From: CAJXJP01 sp034111025
GTDB taxonomy: Bacteria > Patescibacteriota > Gracilibacteria > BD1-5 > UBA6164
DNA: 16,854 bases
Direction: 5' to 3'
Assembly: GCA_034111025.1 (NCBI GenBank)
Contig: JAWUYB010000038.1
Location: 1-16,854, forward strand
Shown here: positions 1-7,769 of the stretch, piece by piece
How the letters are laid out: every line of letters starts with the position of its first letter
How positions within the stretch are numbered: the stretch's first letter is position 1
The notes under the pieces: model-generated
Told to the model about the DNA's origin: nothing
Seen by the model: only the letters and a program-made list of their open reading frames with translations
Database searches by the model: none
Program-made: the position numbers and the translations under genes

Positions 1-207
1 TTTCACCGAATCAAGTACATTTCAAATAGTTTCATCAACTATGTTTGTATTTTATATATTTTTTATATAATTACAAAAAATACGATGAGTATTATCTCTT
101 TTTAACTTAAAAATAATTGCGTTTGGGTATTGAATTCAGCGCCACACACTTTTTCCATTATGCCGAAAAAATCGGATCTACTTTTATTCTTTTAAGAAAA
201 ATAAAAA

Positions 208-723
208 ATGAATACAAATAAAATATGTATTACATTTGCATGACCAGTTGGTTGTTCAAAAACACCAATAACTAATTACTTAAGTACAAAATTAAACTTG
301 CCCGTTTTTAATAATGATGCTATTCGCTCTGAAGTTATTGAAGATTTATGATTTTTCAATAATGAAGAACATATCAAACGTAGAGATTTAAGACTTAATG
401 AAATAATGGAATCAGGAGTTTCTTTTATTTGTGATCTAAGTATTGATAGGAAATGGGATTTATTCAAAAAACAACTCACTGATAATAATTATCAATTTTA
501 TATAGTAAATATAGATTTAAGTAAAGAATTACTCACTAAACTTTATAAAGCAAAAGACTATTATGAATCTTTAAAATCTATTGATAAATTTATTGATGAT
601 CATGATAAATTCTTGAAAGAATATTGTAATGAAATTAATTTACATATTCTAGATAATAATTTTAAATACAGATGCGAATTATGTTATAAAAAAATCAATG
701 ATTGGTTGAATAGTATTAAATAA
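208..723 (+). CDS. P-loop kinase-like protein (AAA_33/zeta-like), variant Walker A
   Basis: Read with TGA as Gly this is a 171-residue protein. Near the N-terminus is a Walker A-like loop, GPVGCSKT (residues 12-19), after a hydrophobic strand. It is followed by an FNNDAIRSEV segment resembling the substrate-side Asp/Arg region of small P-loop kinases (AAA_33, zeta-toxin or shikimate-kinase-like folds). The usual last glycine of GxxxxGK[ST] is a serine (S17) here. The C-terminal half is charged and helical, with many Lys and Asp. A phosphotransferase role is inferred from fold resemblance; the substrate is unknown. ATG at 208 is the first start in the open frame and follows an A-rich stretch. 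It stands alone, ending before a hairpin terminator at 838-883. Two in-frame TGA codons (positions 11 and 58, roughly) fit glycine. Confidence 0.72.
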
Positions 724-837
724 TTGTCTTCAATTTCTCAAAAATATCAAAAACTTCATCTTGATTTCATGCAATATATTGATATAAATTAGTTCGGGAC
801 CTTAGGATAGTCAGTCCACCATTTGTTAAAAAACTAA

Positions 838-883
838 AAAAAGGCTTAATAATACTAGATAACTCTCTATTTTAAGCCTTTTT
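838..883. terminator. Hairpin terminator downstream of the P-loop protein
   Basis: A 12-base inverted repeat (AAAAAGGCTTAA at 838-849, TTAAGCCTTTTT at 872-883) with a 22-base loop and A/T flanks on both sides. It has the form of a Rho-independent terminator that could work in both directions. It lies 115 bases after the stop codon at 723. Confidence 0.65.
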
Positions 884-1088
884 ATTCGCATAAAAAAGTT
901 CCTCGCAATATCCGTTTACTCTATCATTTAATTAAATACAACACAATTATAGACATCTTGTTAATAATTGTTTTTTTATTGTATAAATTTAAACATCATT
1001 CATAATTTTAACTATTCAGTAATTGGTATATCCTTAACTTTAATTATAGAATATTTCATATTTTATTGACATATAAACGAATATTATT

Positions 1089-1123
1089 ATTTATTTATTG
1101 ACACTAAGTATCAATAAATAAAT
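1089..1123. promoter_or_regulatory. Fur/Zur-type operator palindrome in front of the cobW operon
   Basis: A 35-base inverted repeat with perfect 13-base arms (ATTTATTTATTGA at 1089-1101, TCAATAAATAAAT at 1111-1123). Its core, TGACACTAAGTATCA (1099-1113), matches the general Fur-family 7-1-7 consensus TGATAATNATTATCA at 11 of 14 defined positions. The core overlaps a TTGACA (1098-1103) and lies 28 bases before the ATG at 1142. A Fur/Zur-family gene sits at 3856-4254, so repression of this operon by that protein is the natural inference. The metal (zinc favoured by the COG0523 gene) is not shown by the sequence. Confidence 0.65.
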
Positions 1124-1129
1124 TATTAT

Positions 1130-1135
1130 TATAAT
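1130..1135 (+). promoter_or_regulatory. -10 box (TATAAT) of the cobW operon
   Basis: An exact TATAAT with six bases between it and the ATG at 1142. Transcription would then start at or next to the A of the start codon, giving a leaderless message. The nearest TTGACA (1098-1103) is too far upstream (26 bases) to be an ideal -35 partner, so this assignment is tentative. Confidence 0.4.
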
Positions 1136-1141
1136 AAATAT

Positions 1142-2146
1142 ATGAAAAAAACTATACCAACTACTGTATTATCAGGTTTTCTTTGATCAGGAAAGACTAC
1201 ATTATTAAACAATATTCTCAATCAAAGATGAAAAATGAAGGTGGCTATAATTGTAAATGATATGTGAGAGATCAACATTGATGCTAACTTAATTAAAAAT
1301 GAGATTTCTTTATCTCATACTGAAGAAAAACTTATTGAAATGGATAATGGTTGCATTTGTTGTACACTCAGAGATGATTTACTTATTGAAGTAAAAAGAC
1401 TCTGCGAAGAAAGGCAATATGATGCTATAATTATTGAGAGTTCTGGTATATCAGAACCCGTCCCAGTAGCTCAAACATTTTCATTTATTGATGAAGAAAG
1501 TGGTATAAATCTATCTGATTTTTCTCACATAGATACAATGGTTACAGTGGTTGATGCAGGAAATTTTATAAAACAATTTTGAAGTGAAGATACGCTTTTG
1601 GACTTGAATATATGAGTTAATGAAGAAGATGAAAGACCACTCGTAAATTTAATTGTTGAGCAAATAGAATTCGCGAACGTTATTATTTTAAATAAAATTG
1701 ATTTAGTAACACCTAAAGAAAAAAAATATATTCTTTGAATAATTAGATCTCTACAGGTAGATGCTAAAATTATAGAAACTACGGAATCTAATGTTGATAT
1801 AAATGAAATAATAAATACTTGAAAATTTGATTTTGAAAAAGCTTCACTTAGTGCTTTGTGGATTAAAGAATTAGAACTATGATGACATAAATCTCATGTC
1901 TCTGAACTCGATGAATATGGAGTAAAATCTTTTGTATATAGACCTGAAAGACCATTTCACCCTGAAAGATTTGCAAAAATATGTGCTATTGATTGGCCAG
2001 GAGTTATTAGATCTAAATGATTAGTATGGTTAGCGTCTAGAAATAATTTTGCTGGTAATTGGAGTCAAGCCTGAGGTAGTATTAGACTTGATGGGGATGG
2101 GAAGATGGATATCAAGTTTAACGCATCAGGGAAAATCTGAGCTTAA
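1142..2146 (+). CDS. COG0523/CobW-family GTPase (metallochaperone), frameshifted near its C-terminus
   Basis: G3E-family GTPase of the COG0523 group, which in characterised members supplies zinc or another metal to client proteins. Visible motifs are the P-loop GFLGSGKTT (residues 12-20, with a TGA-encoded Gly), the metal-binding GCICC (70-74), ESSGISEP and the guanine-specificity motif NKID (184-187). A GGHKSH stretch follows, then the CobW C-terminal domain with WLASRNNFAG and WSQAGGSIRL. The frame ends at TAA 2144-2146 after 334 residues. The last stretch (after DGDG) does not look like the family, while the proper ending continues one base shifted (2097-2348). Removing one G of GGG at 2099-2101 gives a continuous protein of about 401 residues. 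It heads an operon with the next two genes, behind a Fur/Zur-type palindrome. Most of the GTPase could still be made from this frame. Confidence 0.85.
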
Positions 2147-2348
2147 TGTATCATATGATGCTGAATATGAAGAAGAATTTGGTTGAAAATTACATGGTGA
2201 TAGAAGAACTGAAATTGTAATAATTTGAGTTTGAATGGATGAAAAAGTAGTAAAAGAAATTTTAAATTCATCTTTAGTTACAGATGAAGAATTTAATGAT
2301 CCTGATTCTTGGAAGTCATTTATTGATCAATTTCCAGCATGGTTATAA
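2097..2348 (+). pseudogene. C-terminal part of the CobW-family gene in the +1 frame
   Basis: This 83-codon frame continues the CobW C-terminal domain after the frameshift at about 2099. It holds GKSELNVSYDAEYEEEFG, GDRRTEIVIIGVGMDEK and the typical ending LVTDEEF...DQFPAWL. Family members have the GDRRQE-like and TDEE motifs at this place, so it belongs to the same ancestral reading frame as 1142-2146. An ATG at 2097 could in principle start it separately, but an independent protein is unlikely. Possible explanations are a real one-base insertion, a sequencing or assembly error, or programmed slippage. The last lacks any obvious slippery heptamer. Confidence 0.75.
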
Positions 2349-2376
2349 TTTATTAGAATAAGTAATTGAAGATAAA

Positions 2377-2652
2377 ATGAAGCATAGTTTTCCAATAGAA
2401 TATACACATCTATTCACATGATATATACTAATTATTAGTTGAATTTTTAGTTATTTTTCTTGATGAATTGAAACATTGCTAGCTTGGGTTATATTTTGAT
2501 GCATGTATATTTCCATGTCAGATATAGGAGAATGTAGTAAATGTTCTGACGAACTTTGTTCATTACGTCATAAAAACAGAAGATTTAAAGCATATGCTGG
2601 TATGTTTTTTTCATTAATACTATTTTGATATTATATTATTTCTATTATTTAA
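2377..2652 (+). CDS. Small membrane protein with a CxxCx4C motif
   Basis: A 91-residue protein (TGA as Gly) with about three hydrophobic segments: roughly residues 13-30 (FTGYILIISGIFSYFSGG), 34-50 (LLAWVIFGCMYISM) and 72-91 (AGMFFSLILFGYYIISII). Between the second and third lies GECSKCSDELC, a CxxCx4C arrangement that could bind a metal ion, followed by a basic patch (RHKNRR). I do not recognise the family. It begins 28 bases after the CobW frame ends and five bases before the flavoprotein gene, so it is almost certainly cotranscribed with both. A role in metal handling at the membrane is inferred from the cysteines and context only. Confidence 0.7.
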
Positions 2653-2657
2653 ATTAC

Positions 2658-3776
2658 ATGAAAATATATGAGAGTCTCATTATATTATGATGAGCTGCTG
2701 GTATTTGAATAGGTATAAAATTAAATGAGGTATGAGTAGAAACAATAATATTAGAAGCAAAAGAAATATGATCTAGCTTTAAAAATTGGAATTCTCAAAC
2801 ACGCTTCATTTCACCAATTTTTCCATCGAATTGATTTGGACAAGTAGATTTAAATTCTGTTAATTTTGAAAGTTCACCATGATTTATGTTTATGAAAGAA
2901 CATCTCAGTGGGATAGAATATGCTCAATATCTGAAAAATATAGCTGTAAAGAATAATATAAATATATCTGAATGAGAAACAGTAATAAAAATTAAAAAAG
3001 AAAAAGAATATTTCGTAATTATAACAAATAAGTCAAAATATTTCTGTAAATTTTTAATATCTGCAACTTGAGAGTTTAGTTTTCCATTTAATGGTAATAT
3101 TTTAGGTTCTCATTTTGCTATACATAGTTGAAAATTAAATAACTATAATAATTATAATAAATCCGAAAATATAGTAGCAATCATTGGTTGATACGAAAGT
3201 GCAATAGATTGTGCATACTGATTATATAAAAAGTGAATAAAGTCGCATCTATTTTCTAAACACAAAATAGATGAAATAAAAACACAAGATGTTTCTGAAA
3301 TATTATCCCCAGTAAGTTTTCAAAAATTTCAAGAGTTAAAATCTAAAAACTACATTTCACAAACCTATACTCATATAAATAGTATTAAAAAAAATAATAA
3401 ACAATATATCCTTACATGAAAAAATAATGAAGAATATTATTTTTATGAAACTCCTATTTTAGCTATATGATTTCGTTCATGATTAGATATTTTAAATGAA
3501 TATATTAGTTTTAGATCAGATGGAAATCCACTTTTAAATAAAAATGATGAATCAGTAAAAATAAATAATATATTCATAGTTTGACCGCAGGTTAGACAAA
3601 AAGAAGTAATATTTTGTTTTATTTATAAATTTCGTCTTAGATTTTGAATTGTTGCACTAGAAATTGCAAAAAGACTTTGAAAAAATATAGATTACAAATA
3701 TCTAGAAAATAAATGGGAAAAACAATGATTTTATATTAAAAATTCCGAGGAACTAAAATGTGAATGTTCGTGTTAA
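2658..3776 (+). CDS. FAD/NAD(P)-dependent oxidoreductase (thioredoxin-reductase/CzcO-like)
   Basis: A 372-residue protein of the two-dinucleotide-binding flavoprotein type. The N-terminal Rossmann region reads IILGGAAGIGIGIKL...VETIILEAKEIGSSF; it is followed by the RFISPIFPSNGFGQVDLNS segment typical of a bacterial subgroup with a SPxFxSNxFGxxDLN-like stretch. A second nucleotide site, VAIIGGYESAIDCA (around residues 173-186), matches the GGxESxxDAA pattern, and ISATGEFSFP is the usual ATG motif. The first glycine of the FAD-site GxGxxG is a leucine here. The protein ends in CECSC, an unusual tail able to bind metal or take part in thiol chemistry. It is last in the cobW operon. A redox or metal-related role is inferred; the substrate is unknown. 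Confidence 0.8.
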
Positions 3777-3812
3777 TAAGCTAATATAAAATTGAAGCTT
3801 TAATTTTAATAA

Positions 3813-3846
3813 AAAAACAGGTAAATATTATTTATTTCCTGTTTTT
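3813..3846. terminator. Bidirectional terminator between the cobW operon and the fur-like gene
   Basis: AAAAACAGG (3813-3821) pairs with CCTGTTTTT (3838-3846), with partial pairing further into the loop and A/T flanks on both strands. It lies between two convergent genes ending at 3776 and 3856 and can serve both. Confidence 0.75.
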
Positions 3847-3855
3847 AATTTTATA

Positions 3856-4254
3856 TTAATCACTACAATCTTTACAAATACCATTAATTCAAAGGCTATG
3901 GCTTTTGATTTCAAATCATAAACTTTTTGCTTTTTCATAAACTTGATTACAAATATCTTCTGAGTCAAAGTTAATTATAGTTTCACACTTTTGACAATTC
4001 ATGTGTTCATGATGATGATCCTCATCATTTATTTCATAAGTATTTGTATTGCTTCATATATCAATTTTTCTAATAATTCAAATTTCAGTAAATAGATTTA
4101 AATTTCTGAAAATACTTGAACGAGATATGTTTTCAAATTTTTCATTAATATCAGAATATGTAAAAAAATGCTTTGTCTTCAAAAAACTAAATATTTCTAT
4201 TCTTTCTTTTGTTATTCTTTTATTATTATCTTGTAATCTTTTTTTTATATCCAT
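3856..4254 (-). CDS. Fur/Zur-family metal-responsive regulator
   Basis: A 132-residue protein with the Fur-family layout. An N-terminal winged helix includes RITKERIEIFSFL, FTYSDI and the recognition helix region SRSSIFRNLNLFTEIGII. Then follow the metal-site stretch EDHHHEHMNCQKCETIINF and a second CxxC near the C-terminus (GICKDCSD). The two CxxC pairs are the structural zinc site typical of Fur, Zur and PerR; the His cluster contributes to the sensory site. Standard-code reading would break it at four TGA codons. It is convergent with the cobW operon, whose promoter carries a Fur-type palindrome, so Zur-like control is the favoured role. Fur (iron) or PerR (peroxide) cannot be excluded. 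ATG at 4254 follows an AT-rich stretch. Confidence 0.88.
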
Positions 4255-4276
4255 ATTTATAATATATATAATATTT

Positions 4277-4308
4277 ATTATTATATATTATATGAAATAT
4301 ATAATAAT
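4277..4308. repeat. AT-only inverted repeat upstream of the fur-like gene
   Basis: Perfect 13-base arms (ATTATTATATATT at 4277-4289, AATATATAATAAT at 4296-4308) around a 6-base spacer, 23 bases upstream of the regulator's start. It could be an autoregulatory operator. It does not resemble the palindrome at 1089-1123 beyond AT content, and low complexity makes chance symmetry possible. Confidence 0.35.
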
Positions 4309-4451
4309 GTAAATATAATATTTTTAATCGAAACTGTATAACAATATGAGATAATGTGTTTTATTCTCCTGTTTTCATAGATTATAAGTTATAAAAGGTC
4401 TATTTCAGTTTAGATCACTTACAATTTACTTATAAGAGTGTTATTCGTATT

Positions 4452-4485
4452 CAATAAATTTTATTTAAAACAATAAAATTTATTG
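4452..4485. repeat. 14-base inverted repeat in the 4255-4694 intergenic region
   Basis: CAATAAATTTTATT (4452-4465) and AATAAAATTTATTG (4472-4485) form a perfect 14-base stem with a 6-base loop. It lies in a gene-free stretch (4255-4694) that otherwise holds only the terminator at 4608-4650 and a short protein-like remnant at 4561-4602. No gene end is close enough to make it an obvious terminator. Confidence 0.45.
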
Positions 4486-4607
4486 TTTTAAATAGGTAAC
4501 AGTAACTCATTTAATAATAATTTTTTTTAAAAAATTTATCCTGATGTCAAGTAATATATTTTACCAAAAAAGTTCGGCATAATACCCGCTGAGACCATCA
4601 AATAATA

Positions 4608-4650
4608 AAAACAAAAACACTAGAGATTAATTCTCTAGTGTTTTTGTTTT
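4608..4650. terminator. Long perfect hairpin terminator after the CAP-domain gene
   Basis: A 19-base perfect stem (4608-4626 with 4632-4650) and a 5-base loop, with CACTAGAGA/TCTCTAGTG in the middle and AAAACAAAAA/TTTTTGTTTT at the outside. It lies 45 bases beyond the stop codon of the minus-strand gene at 4695-5471, which it probably terminates. Confidence 0.75.
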
Positions 4651-4694
4651 ACTTTAAATACGTTAATGTTAATAAGCTAAGTCTGTCTAATTTT

Positions 4695-5471
4695 TTATTT
4701 AATTAAATTCGTACAATAATGAATAGTTAAATAATATTCATAATAATTATTACTTTTATCATTTATTGATAATCCAATTCATATATTATTAAAATATTTA
4801 TTTGTTAAACTTCTATAATGAGCATCATTATCTGTTCATTTTTCATCCATATAATATTTAAATGCTCTTTGTATTGCTTCTGATAATTCATCACTACATT
4901 CTCAATCTGTACAACTATATCATCACCACCATATGTTTTCGGTGTGAGTTATTCATGATATATTTTCACAGACAACTCAATTATCACTTAACCAGCTATT
5001 TATATTAGTATAATCGTAAAATGAATCTCAATCATTTCTTTTATGAGATATTTCTCATTTTATATTAGCTAGTTCTGACCAAATATCTGCTGAAGATTCT
5101 AAAGTGATATCATATCAATAATTTTCTAATCATAATTCTTTACGAACTTCATTATTCCAATCTAACCAATTATTCTTTACTATATTTAAATTTAAATTAT
5201 TTACAGCAACTTCTTTTATAACTAATTCATCTGATATATTTATAACTATCTGATTTAATATAGTATTTATTCTTGATGTATATTTGTCAGATTTAATTAA
5301 ATCTTTTATTTTTATAACTAGCTTATTCTTATAAGAAATATCTATTTTTTCTATTTTATCTGTAATATTTTCTATAATTTTCTCATCAATATTAGTTAAA
5401 TTATAACTATAAGTATAAGTAAAGGGAATACTTAGTATTGTAATTATAAGTATTAATAATATTTTTTTCAT
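4695..5471 (-). CDS. Secreted CAP/SCP-domain protein
   Basis: A 258-residue protein starting with a clear signal peptide (MKKILLILIITILSIPFTYT). After a linker and a helical segment of about 90 residues comes a CAP/SCP (PR-1-like) domain. Its marks are NNWLDWNNEVRKELGL, ESSADIWSELA, ISHKRNDG with a core histidine, INSWLSDNGVVCENI, and a later AHYRSLTNKYFNNIGIGLS with the second histidine. Cysteines in CTDGECS and HYCTNL could form disulfides. CAP proteins act outside the cell; bacterial functions are mostly unknown, with adhesion, lipid binding or host interaction proposed. The gene follows the SOUL-family gene on the same strand with a 94-base gap and no terminator between them, so cotranscription is likely. 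Several TGA codons within the domain read well as glycine. Confidence 0.82.
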
Positions 5472-5565
5472 ATATTTGTTGTTTAAATTTAATTATATAC
5501 TTATTAAACGAAACTAATTTAAGAAGAACATAAGAAAATATTAATTATTATATTTTTTATGACTA

Positions 5566-6204
5566 TTATTTTATAGGTATCATAATTTCATTTCTTCTTA
5601 AAAGAGGGAAACTGAAAGGTGGATTATATTGTGCAGATACCATATTTCAATTTACTTCAATACCATCTTTATTTAAGTACGATAGTAATTTTTCTTTCAT
5701 TTTATTTACTCTTTTTTCATTAGCATATCAACTATATTGTAATACAGCAGACTTATATCACTCTATTTTCTTTATTTTTACTTGTTTATTATTTGGATTA
5801 GGAAGGTCCTCTAATGAATATTTACTAGGCATAGAAAACTGAACTATTCTTAGATTATTATCAGTAATTGTATTACTTACTGGTACTGTCATTGCAATTT
5901 GTTCAGATTTTTGAGTAATTTCACTTACTGGAGCTGTCATCGAAATAGATATATTTTTAGTATTTCATCAAAAAATATATCCTGCTAGCAGCTTAAATCA
6001 ATTATTTAACGCTTCATTTTGAGTTCATTTAACTTCAACCTCTGCCACTATATAGTTATCATATTTTCTTATTTCATATCATTCATTGATTTCAATTATA
6101 GTATATTTAGGTTCTTCAATATTCCTAACAACTAAATGAGTAGCCAATATCCATATAATTAATAATATTAAGATAATGATTCCAAAGATACTTATTATTT
6201 TCAT
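5566..6204 (-). CDS. SOUL-family heme-binding-like protein, membrane anchored
   Basis: A 212-residue protein with an N-terminal hydrophobic anchor (about residues 5-24, FGIIILILLIIWILATHL) followed by a SOUL/HBP domain. The domain shows EEPKYTIIEINEGYEIRKYDN, NYIVAEVEVKG, GFKLLAGYIFGGN, ISMTAPVSEI, IAMTVPVS, VQFSMPSKYSLEDLPNPNN and a final IMIPIK. The paired MTxPV motifs are characteristic. Eukaryotic members bind heme or tetrapyrroles; bacterial roles are unclear. The topology suggests that the domain faces outward. It is the first gene of a probable two-gene minus-strand unit with the CAP-domain gene. Start ATG at 6204 lies just after an AT-rich TATAAA; no Shine-Dalgarno sequence is apparent. 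Confidence 0.85.
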
Positions 6205-6318
6205 ATTTTATAAGTTAAATGTATAAATTAATATAAGTATAATTATATATAGTTAAAAGAAAAATAAATAAATACGAGCTCCAATTAATAAATTATAAAC
6301 TGAAAAAAATGAACAATA

Positions 6319-6350
6319 AAAAAACTACTATATTGCTATAGTAGTTTTTT
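6319..6350. terminator. Terminator of the cold-shock gene
   Basis: A perfect 14-base stem, AAAAAACTACTATA (6319-6332) with TATAGTAGTTTTTT (6337-6350), and a 4-base loop. On the minus strand it ends in a T run 23 bases after the cold-shock gene's stop codon, separating it from the SOUL gene. Confidence 0.75.
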
Positions 6351-6372
6351 TATTGCAATAATTATATATTAA

Positions 6373-6582
6373 TTACGCTTGAGCTTCAACAAGAGTTACT
6401 TCTGTAGCTTGTTGTTTACCGTTTTTTCCTTCACCGATGTTAAATTCAAGAGTATCTCCTTCGTTTAAAGCATCAAATTCAACACCTTCTAAGTTGTTAG
6501 CGTGAAAAAATACGTCACCTTTGTTTTCTTCAGATGTAATGAAACCGAAACCTTCTTTTAGAACTTTAATAATACCTATCAT
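6373..6582 (-). CDS. Cold-shock domain protein (CspA-like)
   Basis: A 69-residue single-domain cold-shock protein, the usual family length. It shows the nucleic-acid-binding motifs KEGFGFIT (RNP1-like) and DVFFHANNL (RNP2-like), preceded by IGIIKVL, where the family has a G-x-VKWF type strand. It is expected to bind single-stranded RNA or DNA in the cytoplasm as an RNA chaperone. None of its nine glycines is encoded by TGA, unlike most neighbours, which suggests selection in a highly expressed gene. The gene has its own terminator. The AT-rich 6583-6830 interval shared with the divergent gene at 6831 probably holds its promoter and a long 5' leader, as is common for csp genes. Confidence 0.93.
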   Translation of the reverse strand: MIGIIKVLKEGFGFITSEENKGDVFFHANNLEGVEFDALNEGDTLEFNIGEGKNGKQQATEVTLVEAQA

Positions 6583-6830
6583 AAAATGAATGTAAAAAAT
6601 ATAAATCTATTAATTAGATATAACTCGTAACTAATATTTTACATCATATTTAATAAAAAATATTTTACAAATGTAATTTTAATTATTTATTTAATTTAAC
6701 TAATATTATAAAAAAAATATTTAAATTTGTATAAAAATACCTTTTTATTATGATACGATTTTTAAGAGATATATTATACGTTTTTATTATAATATAAGGC
6801 TCTTATTTATATTAATATTATATAAAATAT

Positions 6831-7646
6831 ATGAAACAAATATTTCTATGAATTTTTGTATTTATAATACTTATACTTAATGTATATTGAGATGTTACTG
6901 AAGAAGAGGAAATAGATAACTCATCAAAAATTAAAATAATTATTCCAGAAGAAATCACTTGGACTGATAGATTCATATTAACTGAACTAAAAGAACTGAG
7001 AACTTGATTAGAATGAATCAAAAGAGAAATATACACTGAAATACAAAATAGAGAATTAGAAACGATAGATAAGGCATTATCATATTCTGCTAATACTGTA
7101 AATTTCTTTTTTGTATTTATTACTATTATAGTAATGTGATTTTGAGTAGTAGGATGGAGAACTATCTGAGATATAAAAAAATCAACAAAAGAAAGTATGG
7201 CTAGGGAAACGAGAAAAATAATTGTAAATTTTGAAAATCAAATTACTGAACTTGAAAAAGAACAAAAAATAAATATTTTTTGGAGGCAATTCAATATAGC
7301 TGACAGTGATCAAGAAAAAATGAATATATTGGATAAAATTCAACAACTCAAACCAGATTCGCAATACGTAAGTATAGAAAGAGGGAATACATATTTATCA
7401 ATGTGATTATTTGAAAAAGTTCTAGACGTAACAGAAACTATTATATCAACAGATAGTACAATGCATCATTCACATGCATTTTATAATAGAGTTTGTGCTT
7501 ATAACTGATTATGAGATATCGAAAAAGTTATATCTGAAATAACATATTTACTACAATTAGCACCTGAATACAAAGATATTATAATAGATTCTGAATATTT
7601 AGAATCAGTTTTAAATAATGATAATATTAAAGAATTATTGAAATAA
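6831..7646 (+). CDS. Membrane protein with coiled coil and TPR-like C-terminal region
   Basis: A 271-residue protein (TGA as Gly). It begins with a signal peptide or membrane segment (FLGIFVFIILILNVYG) and has an extracytoplasmic region of about 65 residues rich in charged helices. A second membrane segment lies at about 88-110 (NFFFVFITIIVMGFGVVGW). Next comes a coiled-coil-like stretch (residues 117-150, STKESMARETRK...ELEKEQ). The C-terminal cytoplasmic part contains repeated helix pairs resembling tetratricopeptide repeats (LKPDSQYVSIERGNTYLSMGLFEKVLDV; AFYNRVCAYNGLGDIEKVI; LAPEYKDI). TPR regions hold protein partners; no catalytic motif is visible. It is transcribed away from the cold-shock gene, with TATAAA at 6821-6826 only four bases before the ATG, and is followed by a terminator. 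Confidence 0.75.
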
Positions 7647-7705
7647 TAATTTTTTTAAAAGATATATTTTATTTACTTCATATAGCTTCATAATATTCAG
7701 AATAA

Positions 7706-7734
7706 TTGACATTTTAATAAAAACTATTATATTT
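7706..7734 (+). promoter_or_regulatory. Promoter for the gene at 7770
   Basis: TTGACA (7706-7711), a 17-base spacer and TATATT (7729-7734). Transcription would start near 7741, about 29 bases before the ATG. The -10 overlaps the left arm of the terminator hairpin of the upstream gene. Confidence 0.5.
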
Positions 7735-7757
7735 CCTGTGAAAAAATAATAGTTTTT
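7719..7757 (+). terminator. Terminator after the TPR-like gene
   Basis: AAAAACTATTAT (7719-7730) pairs with ATAATAGTTTTT (7746-7757), followed by TTATTT. It ends only 12 bases before the next gene's start. Confidence 0.6.
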
Positions 7758-7769
7758 TATTTAAAAAAA

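Noticed and set aside
1..35. Possible 5' end of a minus-strand gene (ATG at 35, MKLFEMYLIRGK)
   Set aside because: Only eleven codons are inside the window and no motif can be judged. It may be real, but it cannot be supported from here.
112..220. Plus-strand frame of about 35 codons with protein-like content (GIEFSATHFFHYAEKIGS)
   Set aside because: It has no ATG start, is bounded by stops and overlaps the start of the P-loop gene. It may be an old remnant, but the evidence is too thin. The rest of 1-207 shows only a short CCGA/TCGG hairpin at 163-175.
4049..4312. Open frame of 87 codons on the plus strand
   Set aside because: It is the complement of the Fur/Zur-family gene, whose metal-site and CxxC motifs are unmistakable; the hydrophobic tail is AT-rich intergenic sequence.
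150..4590. Shared 11-mer ATTATGCCGAA at 157-167 (plus) and about 4573-4583 (minus) as a repeat family
   Set aside because: An 11-base match is expected by chance in a window of this size, and the flanks do not align; only the 883-931 versus 4561-4602 similarity looked better than chance.
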